DNA of 64,000 nucleotides from Nonomuraea candida (GCF_000725485.1 NZ_JOAG01000063.1:1-64000), one strand, 5' to 3'. Positions 51,999 to 60,821 are shown, counted from the stretch's first letter. Translations and numbers: made by a program. The notes: generated from the sequence alone by a model not told the origin.

Positions 51999-53393
51999 CT
52001 ATGACGACCGGCTCAGCTCCCGGCGGCCGTCGTGCTCCCGCCCCAGCGGCGCCAGCCGCTCGTGGAACCCGCCGTCCGGCGACCGGGTGATGATCCCGGT
52101 CTCCACCCCGTGCTCGGCCACCTCGCGGTCCGACTGCTGGAGCGCCAGGCAGATCCACCGGGTGACGACGAAGGCGACGACGGGCGCGATGACCACGGCG
52201 TACCTGAAGAAGATCGTCACGGCGTTGACGGTGAGCTGGAACTGGTGGGCGATCTGGTCGTTGGCCGCGGCCGCCCACAGCAGGCCGTAGAACGTGATGC
52301 CGGCGGCGGCGATGGCGGTCTTCACGGGCGTGTCGCGCGGCCGGTCGAGCAGCTCGCGCGCGGTGGTCTCGCGGGCGGTGCGGCGCGCGCTCCTGGGACG
52401 GCCCAGCGCGTCGCGGCGACCGCGCCGCGCCAGCACGAAGCGCTCGGCCACCGGGTACGCGGCCAGCGCGGTGAAGAAGACCCCGGGCACCACCACCGTG
52501 GGCACGAGGACCGCGAGGCTGAGCGTGTAGTCCCCGAGGGTGAGCTCCCACCCGGGCATGATCCGCAGGGCGCCGTCGAGGAAGCCCATGTACCAGTCGG
52601 GCACCGAGCCCGCCGAGATCTGCGTCGGCTTGGCCGGGCCGTACAGCCAGATCGGGGCGATCTGGAAGCCGAACCCGAGGATGATCAGCGTGCCGATCGT
52701 CGCGCCCGCCATCAGCGGCCGGGCCCGCCGCCGCGTCGGCAGCGAGGCGACGAACCGCGAGTGATCGTTCCGCCGCACCAGCAGCTCGCGCCCGATCAGC
52801 AGCACGGCCACGACGGCCGAGAGCAGCAGGTGCCCGGCGTACAGGACCGGAATGATCGTGTCACCGGGAAAGCCCGAGCCGAACAGCAGCGACGTCAGCC
52901 ACGCGCCCACCACCGGGATGGACTGCACCACCGACAGGATCAGCCACAGGCTCCCGCCCGACAGCATGTCGTCGGGCAGGGCGTTGCCGGTCTCGCCCGC
53001 GAACATGCCCAGTGCCAGCAGCGCCACCCAGATCAGCCACTGCCGGGTGCGCGGGCGGCGGAACGCGCCGGTGAGGAACATGCGCAGCAGCTGCAGCACG
53101 ACGGCCGCGACGAAGATGAGCGCCGCCCAGTGGTGCATCTGGCGGATGAGCAGCCCGCCGCGCACCTCCAGGCTCAGGCGCATGGTCGAGTCGTACGCCT
53201 CGCTGACGAGAAGCCCCCGCAGCGGGCCGTAGGACCCGTCGTAGGTCACCTGCGCCATGCCGGGGTCGTAGAACAGCATGAGCATCGCCCCGGTCACCAG
53301 CAGGACGACGAACGACCAGACGGCGATCTCGGCGAACATGAACGACCAGTGGGAGAACTGGAACGAGCGGCGTATGGCCGGCAAGGTACGCAT
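51999..53393 (-). CDS. Cytochrome b (QcrB-like), stand-alone
   Basis: 464 residues from ATG 53393 (AGGGG upstream; a GTG/ATG 57 bases further is possible). Eight or more membrane helices. Heme-ligand histidines are in RQMHHWAALIFV and in LYAGHLLLS, and the Qo-site signature PDWY is in SVPDWYMGFLDG, as in actinobacterial bc1-aa3 supercomplex subunit QcrB. The Rieske (qcrA) and cytochrome c (qcrC) genes normally next to it are missing, so this is a second, isolated cytochrome b. It may serve a different electron-transfer chain. Confidence 0.88.
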   Translation of the reverse strand: MRTLPAIRRSFQFSHWSFMFAEIAVWSFVVLLVTGAMLMLFYDPGMAQVTYDGSYGPLRGLLVSEAYDSTMRLSLEVRGGLLIRQMHHWAALIFVAAVVLQLLRMFLTGAFRRPRTRQWLIWVALLALGMFAGETGNALPDDMLSGGSLWLILSVVQSIPVVGAWLTSLLFGSGFPGDTIIPVLYAGHLLLSAVVAVLLIGRELLVRRNDHSRFVASLPTRRRARPLMAGATIGTLIILGFGFQIAPIWLYGPAKPTQISAGSVPDWYMGFLDGALRIMPGWELTLGDYTLSLAVLVPTVVVPGVFFTALAAYPVAERFVLARRGRRDALGRPRSARRTARETTARELLDRPRDTPVKTAIAAAGITFYGLLWAAAANDQIAHQFQLTVNAVTIFFRYAVVIAPVVAFVVTRWICLALQQSDREVAEHGVETGIITRSPDGGFHERLAPLGREHDGRRELSRSS

Positions 53394-53518
53394 CTGAGGC
53401 CCCCTAACCTTTCTGAACTCAAGACGCGTACGGGCCGGCGGGTGTGACATCGGCGAGGGCTTTCCCGACCGTGAAACGCGTCACTACGGGGGCGGGCCCG
53501 CGCGGGAGAGGCCCTTCA

Positions 53519-54148
53519 CTACCTGCTCGTCAGAGCCAGGCGCACGGCCAACCCGATGAGCACGGTGCCCGAGACGTACTCCAGCCACCGCCGCACCGCC
53601 GCTCTCGCGAGAAGCCGCCGGGCCGCCCAGACCAGGCGGACGATCCCCAGGTACCACACCAGGTCGATGACCGCCGACCCCAGCGCGAGCAGCAGCAACG
53701 TCGGCAGCGGCGGCGCCCCGTCCGGCACGAACTGGGGCAGGAAGGAGAGCGCGAACACGCCGGCCTTCGGGTTCGCCAGATTGGTCAGCAGCCCCATCCG
53801 GTAGCAGCCCCACAGGGAAGCCCCGCCCGGCACGGCAGGGACTTCTCCGGAAGGACCGGCCGTGGAGCGGGCCTGCCAGAGCGTCCTGGCGCCGATCCAG
53901 ACCAGCACCACGGCGCCGGCGATCCGCATGACGTCGAAGGCCAGTTGCGAGGCCAGCAGCAGCGCGGAGAGCCCGAGGGCCGCGGCCAGGCACCACAACA
54001 ACCAGCCCGTCTCGTTGCCCAGGACCGTCACCGCCCCGGCGGCCCGCCCGGAGCGGATCGACTGGCGCAGGATGACCACGGTGGTGGGCCCCGGCGCCAT
54101 GGAGACCAGCAGGGACGCGACCGCGAACGCGACCAGCTCGCTCGTCAT
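53519..54148 (-). CDS. LysE/RhtB-family amino-acid exporter
   Basis: 209 residues from ATG 54148 (GGGGG upstream). Family signature SMAPGPTTVVILRQSIRSG near the N terminus, GNETGWLLWCLAAALGLSAL, and LLTNLANPKAGVFALSFLPQ (about 122-141) with the conserved NPK. Six membrane helices. Exports an amino acid or derivative by proton exchange. LysR just upstream on the same strand may control it. Confidence 0.93.
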   Translation of the reverse strand: MTSELVAFAVASLLVSMAPGPTTVVILRQSIRSGRAAGAVTVLGNETGWLLWCLAAALGLSALLLASQLAFDVMRIAGAVVLVWIGARTLWQARSTAGPSGEVPAVPGGASLWGCYRMGLLTNLANPKAGVFALSFLPQFVPDGAPPLPTLLLLALGSAVIDLVWYLGIVRLVWAARRLLARAAVRRWLEYVSGTVLIGLAVRLALTSR

Positions 54149-54197
54149 CGGCACCCCCAGCCGTCACGGCCGCCGTCGGCCTGATCGGTGGCCGCGT

Positions 54198-55214
54198 TCA
54201 CTCAGTCAAGCGGACGCCCCGGTGCCCGTCCAGACCCGCCGCCGTCCAGACCCGCCGCCGTCCAGGCCCTGTGCCCGTCCAGGCCCGCCGCCGTCCGCGC
54301 CCGCCGCCGGCCCGGAGCTCCGCGGCCACCGCGCGCAGGTGCTCGATCATCGCGGTGGCGGCGGGCAGCCGGTGCGCCTGGGCCGGCGTGGCGGTCATCA
54401 CGGTCCTGGTCAGCGCCGGCTCGCTGAGCGGGCGTACGACGAGGTCGGGAGCGGTCGCGGGAAGGGTGAGGAAGGGCGCGAGCGCCACCCCCAGCCCCGC
54501 CGCGACCAGCCCTCTGACCGTCATCTGGTCGTCGGTCCTGAACGCGATCACCGGCTCGAACCCCGCCTGCCGGCACGCCTGGGGCAGGACGTCGACCGTG
54601 GACCCCCGGTGCACCCCCTGGATCCACCGCTCCCCGGCCAGCTCGGCCAGCCGGACCCGGGCCCGCCCGGCCAGCCGGTGCCCCGGCGGCAGCGCGATGT
54701 GCAGCGGATCGACGAGCAGCGGGCGCACCTCGACGTTCGCGGGGCGCACCAGGGGCACGGCGGGGAACTCGTACACCAGCGCCAGGTCCAGCTCGTGCGC
54801 GGCGACGGCGGCCACCGCCTCGTCGCGGTCGGCCTCGACCAGCTCCACCGAGACGCCCGGCCGCTCGCGCAGGAAGGAGCGCACGGCCATGGGCATGAGC
54901 GTGGCGTTGGCCGTCGTGTACGACCCGAACCGCAACCGCCCGCCCTCCCCGGCGCAGATCGCGGCCAGCGTGCTCTCGGCGGCGCGCAGCTCCGTCAGGA
55001 TCCGCTCGGTGTGGTCGAGCAGCGCCCGGCCGGCCTCGGTCAGCCGCACGCCCCGGGCGTGCCGTTCGAACAGCCGCGCCCCGGCCTCCCTCTCCAGCAC
55101 GGAGATCTGCTGCGAGAGCGCCGAGGTGGTGTACGACAGCGCGGCGGCGGCCCGGGTCAGCGACCCGTGGCGGGCCACCTCCCGCAGCACGCGGAGCCTG
55201 GCCAGGTCCAGCAT
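54198..55214 (-). CDS. LysR-family regulator
   Basis: 338 residues. N-terminal winged HTH LRVLREVARHGSLTRAAAAL then SYTTSALSQQISVLEREAG; substrate-binding domain from about 90 (RLRFGSYTTANATLMPMAVR). The last 35 residues are Arg/Trp/Thr-rich repeats encoded by tandem DNA repeats and unlike any LysR. Divergent from the aminotransferase, with a 7-bp inverted repeat in the 72-bp gap; also upstream of lysE. Probably regulates one or both. Confidence 0.92.
   Translation of the reverse strand: MLDLARLRVLREVARHGSLTRAAAALSYTTSALSQQISVLEREAGARLFERHARGVRLTEAGRALLDHTERILTELRAAESTLAAICAGEGGRLRFGSYTTANATLMPMAVRSFLRERPGVSVELVEADRDEAVAAVAAHELDLALVYEFPAVPLVRPANVEVRPLLVDPLHIALPPGHRLAGRARVRLAELAGERWIQGVHRGSTVDVLPQACRQAGFEPVIAFRTDDQMTVRGLVAAGLGVALAPFLTLPATAPDLVVRPLSEPALTRTVMTATPAQAHRLPAATAMIEHLRAVAAELRAGGGRGRRRAWTGTGPGRRRVWTAAGLDGHRGVRLTE
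54220..54300. repeat. Short tandem repeats in the lysR 3' end
   Basis: Four to five degenerate units containing GTCCAGACCCGCCGCC or GTCCAGGCCCGCCGCC, period 15-18 bp with one longer spacer, altering the encoded C-terminal tail. Confidence 0.75.
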
Positions 55215-55233
55215 ACGAAGACGCTAAACCCTT

Positions 55234-55262
55234 CGTTAAGAAGCTGTCGATTGTGCTTAACG
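55234..55262. promoter_or_regulatory. LysR-type operator
   Basis: CGTTAAG (55234-55240) and CTTAACG (55256-55262) form a perfect inverted repeat with 15-base spacer, between divergent lysR and aminotransferase genes. The spacing suits a LysR dimer site. Confidence 0.7.
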
Positions 55263-55286
55263 GACGAGGGCGCTCATCCTGGCGGC

Positions 55287-56225
55287 ATGCGATTCGGAAC
55301 CCCTTACGCCGAGGTCTACGCCGAAAGCGCGTTCGTGCCGGAGCAGGAGTCCAGGCTCAGCGTCCTGGCCAACGCGGTCTCGTACGGCACGGGCACCTTC
55401 GAAGGCATCAGGGCCTGCTGGAACCCGGATCACCAGGAGCTCTACCTGCTGGAGGCGCGGGCCCACTACGAGCGGATGGCCCGCTCGGCCCGCATCCTCG
55501 GGCTGGAGCTGCCGTACGATCCGGAGCACCTGGCCCGCCTCACCGCCGAGCTGCTGCGCCGCAACGGCGTGCGCGCCGACGCGTACGTACGCCCTCTCCT
55601 GCTGCAGGCCGGCGAGCAACTGGCCGTCCGGATGCACGACTCCGGCGCCCGCCTGTACCTGGCCGCCACGCCCATGCCGGGCGACTACATCGACCGGCGC
55701 GGCGTGCGCTGCATGGTGAGCGCCTGGCGCAGAACCGCCGACGCCGCGCTGCCCAACCGCGCCAAGGTGATCGGCGGCTACGTCGGCCCCGCCCTGGCCA
55801 AAACGGAGGCGGTACGCAACGGCTTCGACGAGGCCATCCTGCTGACCGGCGACGGCTACGTGGCCGAGGCGACCACCTCGAACATCCTGATCAGAACCGG
55901 CGACCGCTGGGCCACCCCGCCCGCCACGGACGACATCCTCGCCGGCATCACGCGCGGGCAGGTCATGCACCTCCTGCACGAGCTCACCGGGGCCGTGGTG
56001 GAGGAGCGGCGCGTGCACCGCTCGGAACTCTACGCCTGCGACGAGGCCCTGCTGTGCGGCACGGCCGTGCTGGTCGCCCCGATCGTGGAGGTGGACTGCC
56101 GGCGCGTCGGCGACGGACGGCCGGGGGAGGCCACACTCGCCGTCCAGCACCTGCTGCAGGCAATCAGCCACCGCGAAACCCCTGACCACCCCGCCTGGAC
56201 CACCCCCGTGTACGCAGCAGCCTGA
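55287..56225 (+). CDS. Class IV aminotransferase (branched-chain type)
   Basis: 312 residues from ATG 55287; no good Shine-Dalgarno. PLP-fold features: YGTGTFEGIRACW near residue 34, PLP-binding Lys in NRAKVIGGYVGPALAK (about 155), EAILLTGDGYVAEATTSNIL and DILAGITRGQVM. These match branched-chain amino-acid aminotransferases. It makes or degrades Leu, Ile, Val or a D-amino acid. The last 15 codons are part of a degenerate repeat array running into the next gene. Control by the divergent LysR is likely. Confidence 0.92.
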   Translation: MRFGTPYAEVYAESAFVPEQESRLSVLANAVSYGTGTFEGIRACWNPDHQELYLLEARAHYERMARSARILGLELPYDPEHLARLTAELLRRNGVRADAYVRPLLLQAGEQLAVRMHDSGARLYLAATPMPGDYIDRRGVRCMVSAWRRTADAALPNRAKVIGGYVGPALAKTEAVRNGFDEAILLTGDGYVAEATTSNILIRTGDRWATPPATDDILAGITRGQVMHLLHELTGAVVEERRVHRSELYACDEALLCGTAVLVAPIVEVDCRRVGDGRPGEATLAVQHLLQAISHRETPDHPAWTTPVYAAA

Positions 56226-56560
56226 CACTGCCCACCCTGAAGGGCCCCGCACCCGTGAATGGACCTGTCCGGCGCTGACCATCTCGACCGCACCTGTCTA
56301 CGGAGCGGTCTGGTGCTGACCTGATCACCCTGACTGGGCTGCACCCGTGTACAGACCTGTCTGGTTCTGACCATCCCGCCTGGACCACAACCGTCTACGG
56401 ACGCGCCTGGTGCCGACCACCCCGAACGACCGCACCCTCCTACGAACCTGCCTCGGCCACCTCGAACGACCGCACCTTTACGGACCTGCCTCGGCCACCT
56501 CGAACGGACCACAACCATCTATGGAGCCGCACGATGCTGACCACCCTGAACGCCATCCCG
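56182..56560. repeat. Degenerate 40-50 bp repeat array bridging two genes
   Basis: About eight units, each built on CTGACCAYCYCGMCYGGACC and a CCGTCTACGGACCTG-like second half, start near 56182, 56229, 56274, 56313, 56364, 56410, 56455, 56496 and 56534. The first unit is the end of the aminotransferase gene (encoding DHPAWTTPVYAAA), and the last is the start of the cupin gene. The 308-bp intergenic gap is almost entirely repeat. Confidence 0.7.
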
Positions 56561-56902
56561 CCCACCCGCATCTGGAAAGACGTCCTGGCCCGCGTCATTC
56601 AGGGCGAGCAGCTCACCCTGGCCGTCGTCGAGCTCCCGCCGGGCGGCCTGGTCCCCGAACACCGCCACGCCAACGAGCAGCTCGGCCTGTGCCTCCAGGG
56701 CACGCTCACCTTCCGCGTCGGCCAGGAAACCCGCGACCTCGGCCCCGGCGGCACCTGGCGCATCCTCGCGAACGTCCCCCACGAGGTCCAGGCGGGTCCG
56801 GAAGGCGCCGTCGTGGTGGAGGCCTTCGCCCCACCCCGAGACGACTGGGCCACCCTCGATCAGGCACCCCCAACCACACCCCACTGGCCCTCGGACCGCT
56901 GA
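56534..56902 (+). CDS. Cupin-domain protein
   Basis: 122 residues. Single cupin barrel: metal-ligand motif 1 PEHRHANEQLGLCLQGTLTF, motif 2 PHEVQAGPEGAVVVE. Small cupins of this form are isomerases, dioxygenases or sensors; no specific role is visible. The first codons (LTTLN) overlap the repeat array, so the ribosome-binding region is repeat-derived. Confidence 0.85.
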   Translation: MLTTLNAIPPTRIWKDVLARVIQGEQLTLAVVELPPGGLVPEHRHANEQLGLCLQGTLTFRVGQETRDLGPGGTWRILANVPHEVQAGPEGAVVVEAFAPPRDDWATLDQAPPTTPHWPSDR

Positions 56903-57186
56903 ACCCCGCTCCCCGCTCCGATCGCGGACCTTCCCCATGACGCGGACGAGAACCGATCGGACGCCACCGACCCGGCCACCCGGAACCGCATCCGCAACGC
57001 CCAGCCGCTGGCACCGATCATCTGGTACACCGAACCAGCCACCCTGATTGACCCAGGAGCGCTCGTGAGAAACGGCAGGTCGGATGGTTAGAGCTCCACA
57101 ATTGCCGCGCCCCGGACCAGGTACAAACTTGCGGCACCCGCTTTAGGAGAGCGGAGGCTACTCAGCCTGTTCGGATGCTGTGAGCT
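56903..57186 (+). other. Cupin-downstream gap with a possible gene remnant
   Basis: An open stretch directly after the cupin stop, in the same frame, ends at TAG 57089-57091. Its last 40 residues look protein-like (RNRIRNAQPLAPIIWYTEPA then TLIDPGALVRNG) but lack a good start. It is probably a decayed fragment; family unknown. Confidence 0.35.
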
Positions 57187-57717
57187 GTGCAAAGGTCCTC
57201 CGCGCCGCGTGGACTACTTAAGATCATCCCGCGCATGTCCCCATCCCGCATGCGAGAGCACCACGTCCGTCGATGTAACGCGTCAGCCGGTGCCGGGGCA
57301 CGCAGGAGGGCGCAAGGCCGCCAGCTCGCGCAATGGAGCAGCGCGCTGGTGCGCGACGGGCAGCAGGGCTGGCGGCCGCACCACAACATGTTTTCGCCTG
57401 CGTGCGCGCCGGTCGGAGGTCTTCGATCCGCCCTACCTGCTGGGCTGCTTGTCGCAGCCGTACGCACTCGACTGGGTGCGCAACCGCTCGGTCTCGGCGG
57501 GAGCGCCCTCCATCAGCGCCGCTCGTTCGGGGAACTACCGGTGGTGCTGCCCCCGATGGCTGTACAGCGGCGCGTCGCCGCTCTGCTCCACGACCTCAAT
57601 CTGCAGATCTCACTCCACCGGCAGTTGGTCACGGATGCCACGGACGCCCGCACCCTGCTGACCGAGGGCCTCATGAGCGGCGCGCTCACGCTCGACGCGG
57701 CACGAACCCATCTTTAG
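57187..57717 (+). pseudogene. Remnant of a type I restriction specificity subunit (HsdS)
   Basis: The 3' part from about 57535 reads FGELPVVLPPMAVQRRVAAL then LHDLNLQISLHRQLV, to GLMSGALTL: the C-terminal end of an HsdS target-recognition half and its conserved PPxAxQRR helix. Upstream, in a second frame, LRARRSEVFDPPYLLGCLSQ continues to SISAARS; further upstream the first frame holds WSSALVRDGQQGWRPHHNMF. So the frame switches twice (about 57390 and 57530). No hsdM or hsdR is nearby. This is a decayed restriction-modification remnant. Confidence 0.55.
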
Positions 57718-57731
57718 GAAGGAAACTCCAC

Positions 57732-58214
57732 ATGGACACGCAACCTCCTGCCGGCCCGGGTGCCGCCCGGTCCCTGTGTCTGGCCGTCGCCGGGCTCTTC
57801 TCCCTGATGATCGCCCTGGTCGCGGGCATACTGAAGAGCCAGACCGGAGCGGAGCTCGCCGAATCGGCGCTGGTGAGCGGCGGCGCGTTCGCCGCAGCGA
57901 TGGCCCTGTGCCTGGCGGTCTTGACCGCGGCGCAGGGACCGGTTACCGACCACAGTGACCGTTACCAGATGGGATCGTCGATGATGACGGCCGGTCTCGG
58001 TGCGTGCGGCCAGTTAATATCCATGCGCACGCCGCTGCCGATGTCGACCGCGGCCATAAGCGCGGCAAGACCGAAGCGGATGTTAGCTTCCTTGCATACA
58101 TCCAGAACGAATGAAAGGTCTTCATCCACGGGGTCGTCCGCGATCGGCCGGTCGCCGTGCGGGATTTGCCACCACATCAATCGGATCTCGCCGTCGACGG
58201 CATATGTAAGTTGA
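57732..58214 (+). CDS. Small two-helix membrane protein with suspect C terminus
   Basis: 160 residues from ATG 57732 with AAGGAAGG upstream. Residues 15-35 (CLAVAGLFSLMIALVAG) and 45-68 (SGGAFAAAMALCLAVLTAA) are membrane helices joined by a short loop. From about residue 78 on the frame is purely antisense to the opposite gene and looks random, so the natural stop may have been lost when the two genes became adjacent. Function unknown. Confidence 0.45.
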   Translation: MDTQPPAGPGAARSLCLAVAGLFSLMIALVAGILKSQTGAELAESALVSGGAFAAAMALCLAVLTAAQGPVTDHSDRYQMGSSMMTAGLGACGQLISMRTPLPMSTAAISAARPKRMLASLHTSRTNERSSSTGSSAIGRSPCGICHHINRISPSTAYVS

Positions 58215-58561
58215 TGCTTATAGAGTATGGATGTAATGCTCCATACTCGTTCGCCCTCCTCACTGAGCTCCCGCAGGACAGGGGGCTCATCGACCCCGCC
58301 GTCGTGGTTTTGGAAGAGGAAATATCCTTCCTTCTGCCTGTCCACTGACACCACCGATCTGGGAATGAAAAGGTCTGTGCCTGACGCGACGTCGACCTCT
58401 TCCTCGATACCGGCTTCGGCTGATCGCGACAGCCTCGCGCCGATCTCCTCTATGGATGGAGGCAGGGCACCGGTCCGAACCACCGTCCAGTGGAATCCAG
58501 TCTGCATCCATACGTGCTCGTCCAACAGTCGTTCGTAGTGGTTGATTACCTGCTGGGGCAT
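57962..58561 (-). CDS. Hypothetical protein, possibly immunity-like
   Basis: 199 residues from ATG 58561 (GAGG eight bases upstream). Acidic, with many Asp/Glu and Trp: WMQTGFHWTVVRTGALPPSI, SITSILYKHQLTYAVDGEIR, and an end MDINWPHAPRPAVIIDDPIW. No signal peptide or membrane segment. Lower GC than the window average. Composition and size resemble orphan immunity proteins, but I do not recognise the family. Confidence 0.65.
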   Translation of the reverse strand: MPQQVINHYERLLDEHVWMQTGFHWTVVRTGALPPSIEEIGARLSRSAEAGIEEEVDVASGTDLFIPRSVVSVDRQKEGYFLFQNHDGGVDEPPVLRELSEEGERVWSITSILYKHQLTYAVDGEIRLMWWQIPHGDRPIADDPVDEDLSFVLDVCKEANIRFGLAALMAAVDIGSGVRMDINWPHAPRPAVIIDDPIW

Positions 58562-58601
58562 GACCATATCCTCGCATAGTTTCGCGGCTGGCCGGCCTGC
58601 T

Positions 58602-58886
58602 TCAGAGATTCTTTATGCAGGTACCCGGCCGTGGCATATGCGGGTCGTACCGAGCTCCTCCCTTTTCCTCGGCGCAGATATGCGCGATATCAGCAAACAC
58701 GGAAGGAGAGTCGTCGATAATCTGCAAGGCCGGCCTTGGACGGTCAGGGGCGTAGCACTGATTGCGACTGAGATAAAAGAGCGCTTTTTGGACAGCCGAT
58801 TGAATGTGATCTTTGCCCATGAGCCTTGCCCTGCGCCAAGTCAGATTGACAGATACGCGATGCAGCATAGAACCCAGGTCCGACAA
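58602..58886 (-). CDS. Possible short orphan gene
   Basis: 94 residues in a lower-GC stretch, 40 bases upstream of the 58561 gene on the same strand. NLTWRRARLMGKDHIQSAVQ and PALQIIDDSPSVFADIAHIC look protein-like, but there is no good ribosome site and no family. It may be a remnant. Confidence 0.3.
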   Translation of the reverse strand: MSDLGSMLHRVSVNLTWRRARLMGKDHIQSAVQKALFYLSRNQCYAPDRPRPALQIIDDSPSVFADIAHICAEEKGGARYDPHMPRPGTCIKNL

Positions 58887-59167
58887 TTTATCTGCCTACG
58901 CGCCTGCCGGCATGTGCGCATGGGCGGTGCTGGCCGCGACCGGCCGGAGAGCCGCAGCGCGGCCAGCGACCGCCCGACGCTTGGCAGGCCGCCCCAGGCG
59001 GGCTGCCCTTGAAGACGTAGAGAAAGGTCTCATCCAGCGGCCGCGCAAGTCGGCCGCTGGCTGGCTTGTCGCGGGTGTCCTACTTCGGGACATGCAGGTC
59101 AGCGCTTTACTGGCAGGTTGAAGGGCTGCGTCGTAGCCTGGAGACGTCACCTTCCGAGAGGCGGGCT
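58887..59167. other. Promoter gap upstream of the XRE gene
   Basis: 281 bases of mixed composition. No coding frame is convincing; the promoter of the XRE regulator should be here, with GAGAGG just before its GTG. Confidence 0.4.
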
Positions 59168-60406
59168 GTGGACGACCAGGCAAGCGCTCCTGGCGCATCA
59201 GTGCGCACCATTGGCCAGCGTATTCAGTATCTGCGTGAGCGTCGGGGGATGACTCGTGAGGTGCTGGCCGGCCTGGTCGGGAAGTCCGAGAGCTGGCTGA
59301 AGGCGGTTGAGCATGGTCGCCGTCAGCAGAATCCCCGGCTGCCGATCCTGCTGCAGCTCGCCGAGGCTCTACGCGTTCGTGACCTGCGTGAGCTGACCGG
59401 TGATCAGTCCTTGCCGGTTCGGATGTTCACCGGTTCCGGCCATCCGGCGCTGAGCGCAGTGCGGGAGGCGGTGAACGCCGTACCGATCCAACCGAGTGGC
59501 ACCGTGCAGCCGCTCACGACGCTGCGGGCGCGGCTCGATGCCGCGTGGCGGGTCAGGCATGCCTCTCCCGATCACCGCACCGCGCTCGGAGAGCTGTTGC
59601 CGGATCTGATTCGCGATGCCCAGCTCGCCGCGGGGTTGTGCCGGGGGGAGCAGCGGCGGGCGGCGCAGGCGCTCCTGGCGGAGGTTTACGGCTTGACGCA
59701 GATGTTCGTGGCCTATCAGCCTGCCTCTGACCTGTTGTGGCGGGTGGCTGATCGGGCGTTGATCGCCGCGCGGGAGTCGGAGGATCCGCTGGCCCTGTCG
59801 TGCGCGGTGTGGTTCCTGGCCCAGGCGCACCGTGAGGCCGCCGACTTCGACGCCGCCCACGAGATCAACAGACAGGGGATGGCGGCCATCGAGCCGTACA
59901 TGGACGATCCGAGCACGGAACTGCTCGCCATGTGGGGGGCGCTGTCGTTCGAGCTGGCGTTCACCGCGGCACGGACCGGCGACATCGGCGAGGCGTGGCG
60001 GCACTGGGACGAGGCGGCGCAGGTCGCGGAGCGGCTGCCCGTCGGTTACTACCAGCCGTGGACGTCGTTCTCGCAGGTCATCATGAAACCGCACGCGGTC
60101 ACGGTCGCTGTCGAGCTTCGTCAAGGCGGGGAGTCGGCGCGGCAGAGCGATCACGCCGAGTCCGTGCCCATTCCGTCCCGACCGAGGCGTGCCCGCCATC
60201 TGGTCGAGGTGGCGCGTGCCCACTTGCTGCAGCGGGACCACATGGCGGTGCTGGGGACGCTGCAGCTCGCGTACCAGGCGGCGCCGGAAACCGTCCGCTA
60301 CAACGGCTATGCGCGCAGGATGATCCTCGATCTGCATGAAACGGGGCCGGCGCCCGTGCGGTCGCCGGCGCGGGAACTCGCCGGCCAGATCGGTCTGATG
60401 CTCTGA
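59168..60406 (+). CDS. XRE-family regulator with helical-repeat C-terminal domain
   Basis: 412 residues from GTG 59168 with GAGAGG upstream. HTH: TIGQRIQYLRERRGMTREVL then AGLVGKSESWLKAVEHGRRQ (about 10-60). The remaining 340 residues are helical, TPR-like (DLLWRVADRALIAARESEDP; REAADFDAAHEINRQG), the architecture of Streptomyces-type regulators that are paired with small acidic proteins. Three tiny genes follow, consistent with such a pairing. Confidence 0.88.
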   Translation: MDDQASAPGASVRTIGQRIQYLRERRGMTREVLAGLVGKSESWLKAVEHGRRQQNPRLPILLQLAEALRVRDLRELTGDQSLPVRMFTGSGHPALSAVREAVNAVPIQPSGTVQPLTTLRARLDAAWRVRHASPDHRTALGELLPDLIRDAQLAAGLCRGEQRRAAQALLAEVYGLTQMFVAYQPASDLLWRVADRALIAARESEDPLALSCAVWFLAQAHREAADFDAAHEINRQGMAAIEPYMDDPSTELLAMWGALSFELAFTAARTGDIGEAWRHWDEAAQVAERLPVGYYQPWTSFSQVIMKPHAVTVAVELRQGGESARQSDHAESVPIPSRPRRARHLVEVARAHLLQRDHMAVLGTLQLAYQAAPETVRYNGYARRMILDLHETGPAPVRSPARELAGQIGLML

Positions 60407-60468
60407 CGCGAGCGAGGGGGGTACAGAGCGTATCTCCTCGCTTACGTTCAGCCTTCTACGTTCGTCGT

Positions 60469-60702
60469 ATGTCACCTGGACAGATTCCACGCGAGCCCTA
60501 TGACGTCGACATCCTCCGTGCGGCGTTCCCGGACTGGTCGCTGTTCCGCAGCGATGCGGGCGTCTTCTACGCGACCCGGCGGGGCGTCCGGCTTCGGGGC
60601 GCCGACATCGACAAGGGGCTGTGCCAGACGGTGAGCGCGGACGACGCGCAGGCGTTCGTGTCGATGCTGGAGGAACAGTCCCGGATGGTGGTGAGTACGT
60701 GA
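60469..60702 (+). CDS. Small conserved-looking protein next to XRE gene
   Basis: 77 residues. Compact alpha/beta pattern: FPDWSLFRSDAGVFYATRRG then VRLRGADIDKGLCQTVSADD and a final helix. Such short proteins often accompany XRE/TPR regulators in actinomycetes. The stop overlaps the next start (GTGA). Confidence 0.7.
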   Translation: MSPGQIPREPYDVDILRAAFPDWSLFRSDAGVFYATRRGVRLRGADIDKGLCQTVSADDAQAFVSMLEEQSRMVVST

Positions 60703-60821
60703 GCCGCCCGCCCTCGCACTTCGACCACCACGACCTCCATCGCCTCATCCGCATGCGCCGCCGAGGGCATCTCACGGGGGAGCGCGCGTCACGAAGGACG
60801 GTGAGTCTCTGTGGACGATGA
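60699..60821 (+). CDS. Tiny basic protein
   Basis: 40 residues from GTG 60699, coupled to the previous gene by GTGA and overlapping the following gene's start by 11 bases. Arg/His-rich: FDHHDLHRLIRMRRRGHLTG. Its position strictly between two coupled genes supports translation. Confidence 0.5.
   Translation: MSRPPSHFDHHDLHRLIRMRRRGHLTGERASRRTVSLCGR

Noticed and set aside
53862..56225. 787-codon plus-strand frame
   Set aside because: Only the last 313 codons are the aminotransferase; the rest is antisense to lysE and lysR.
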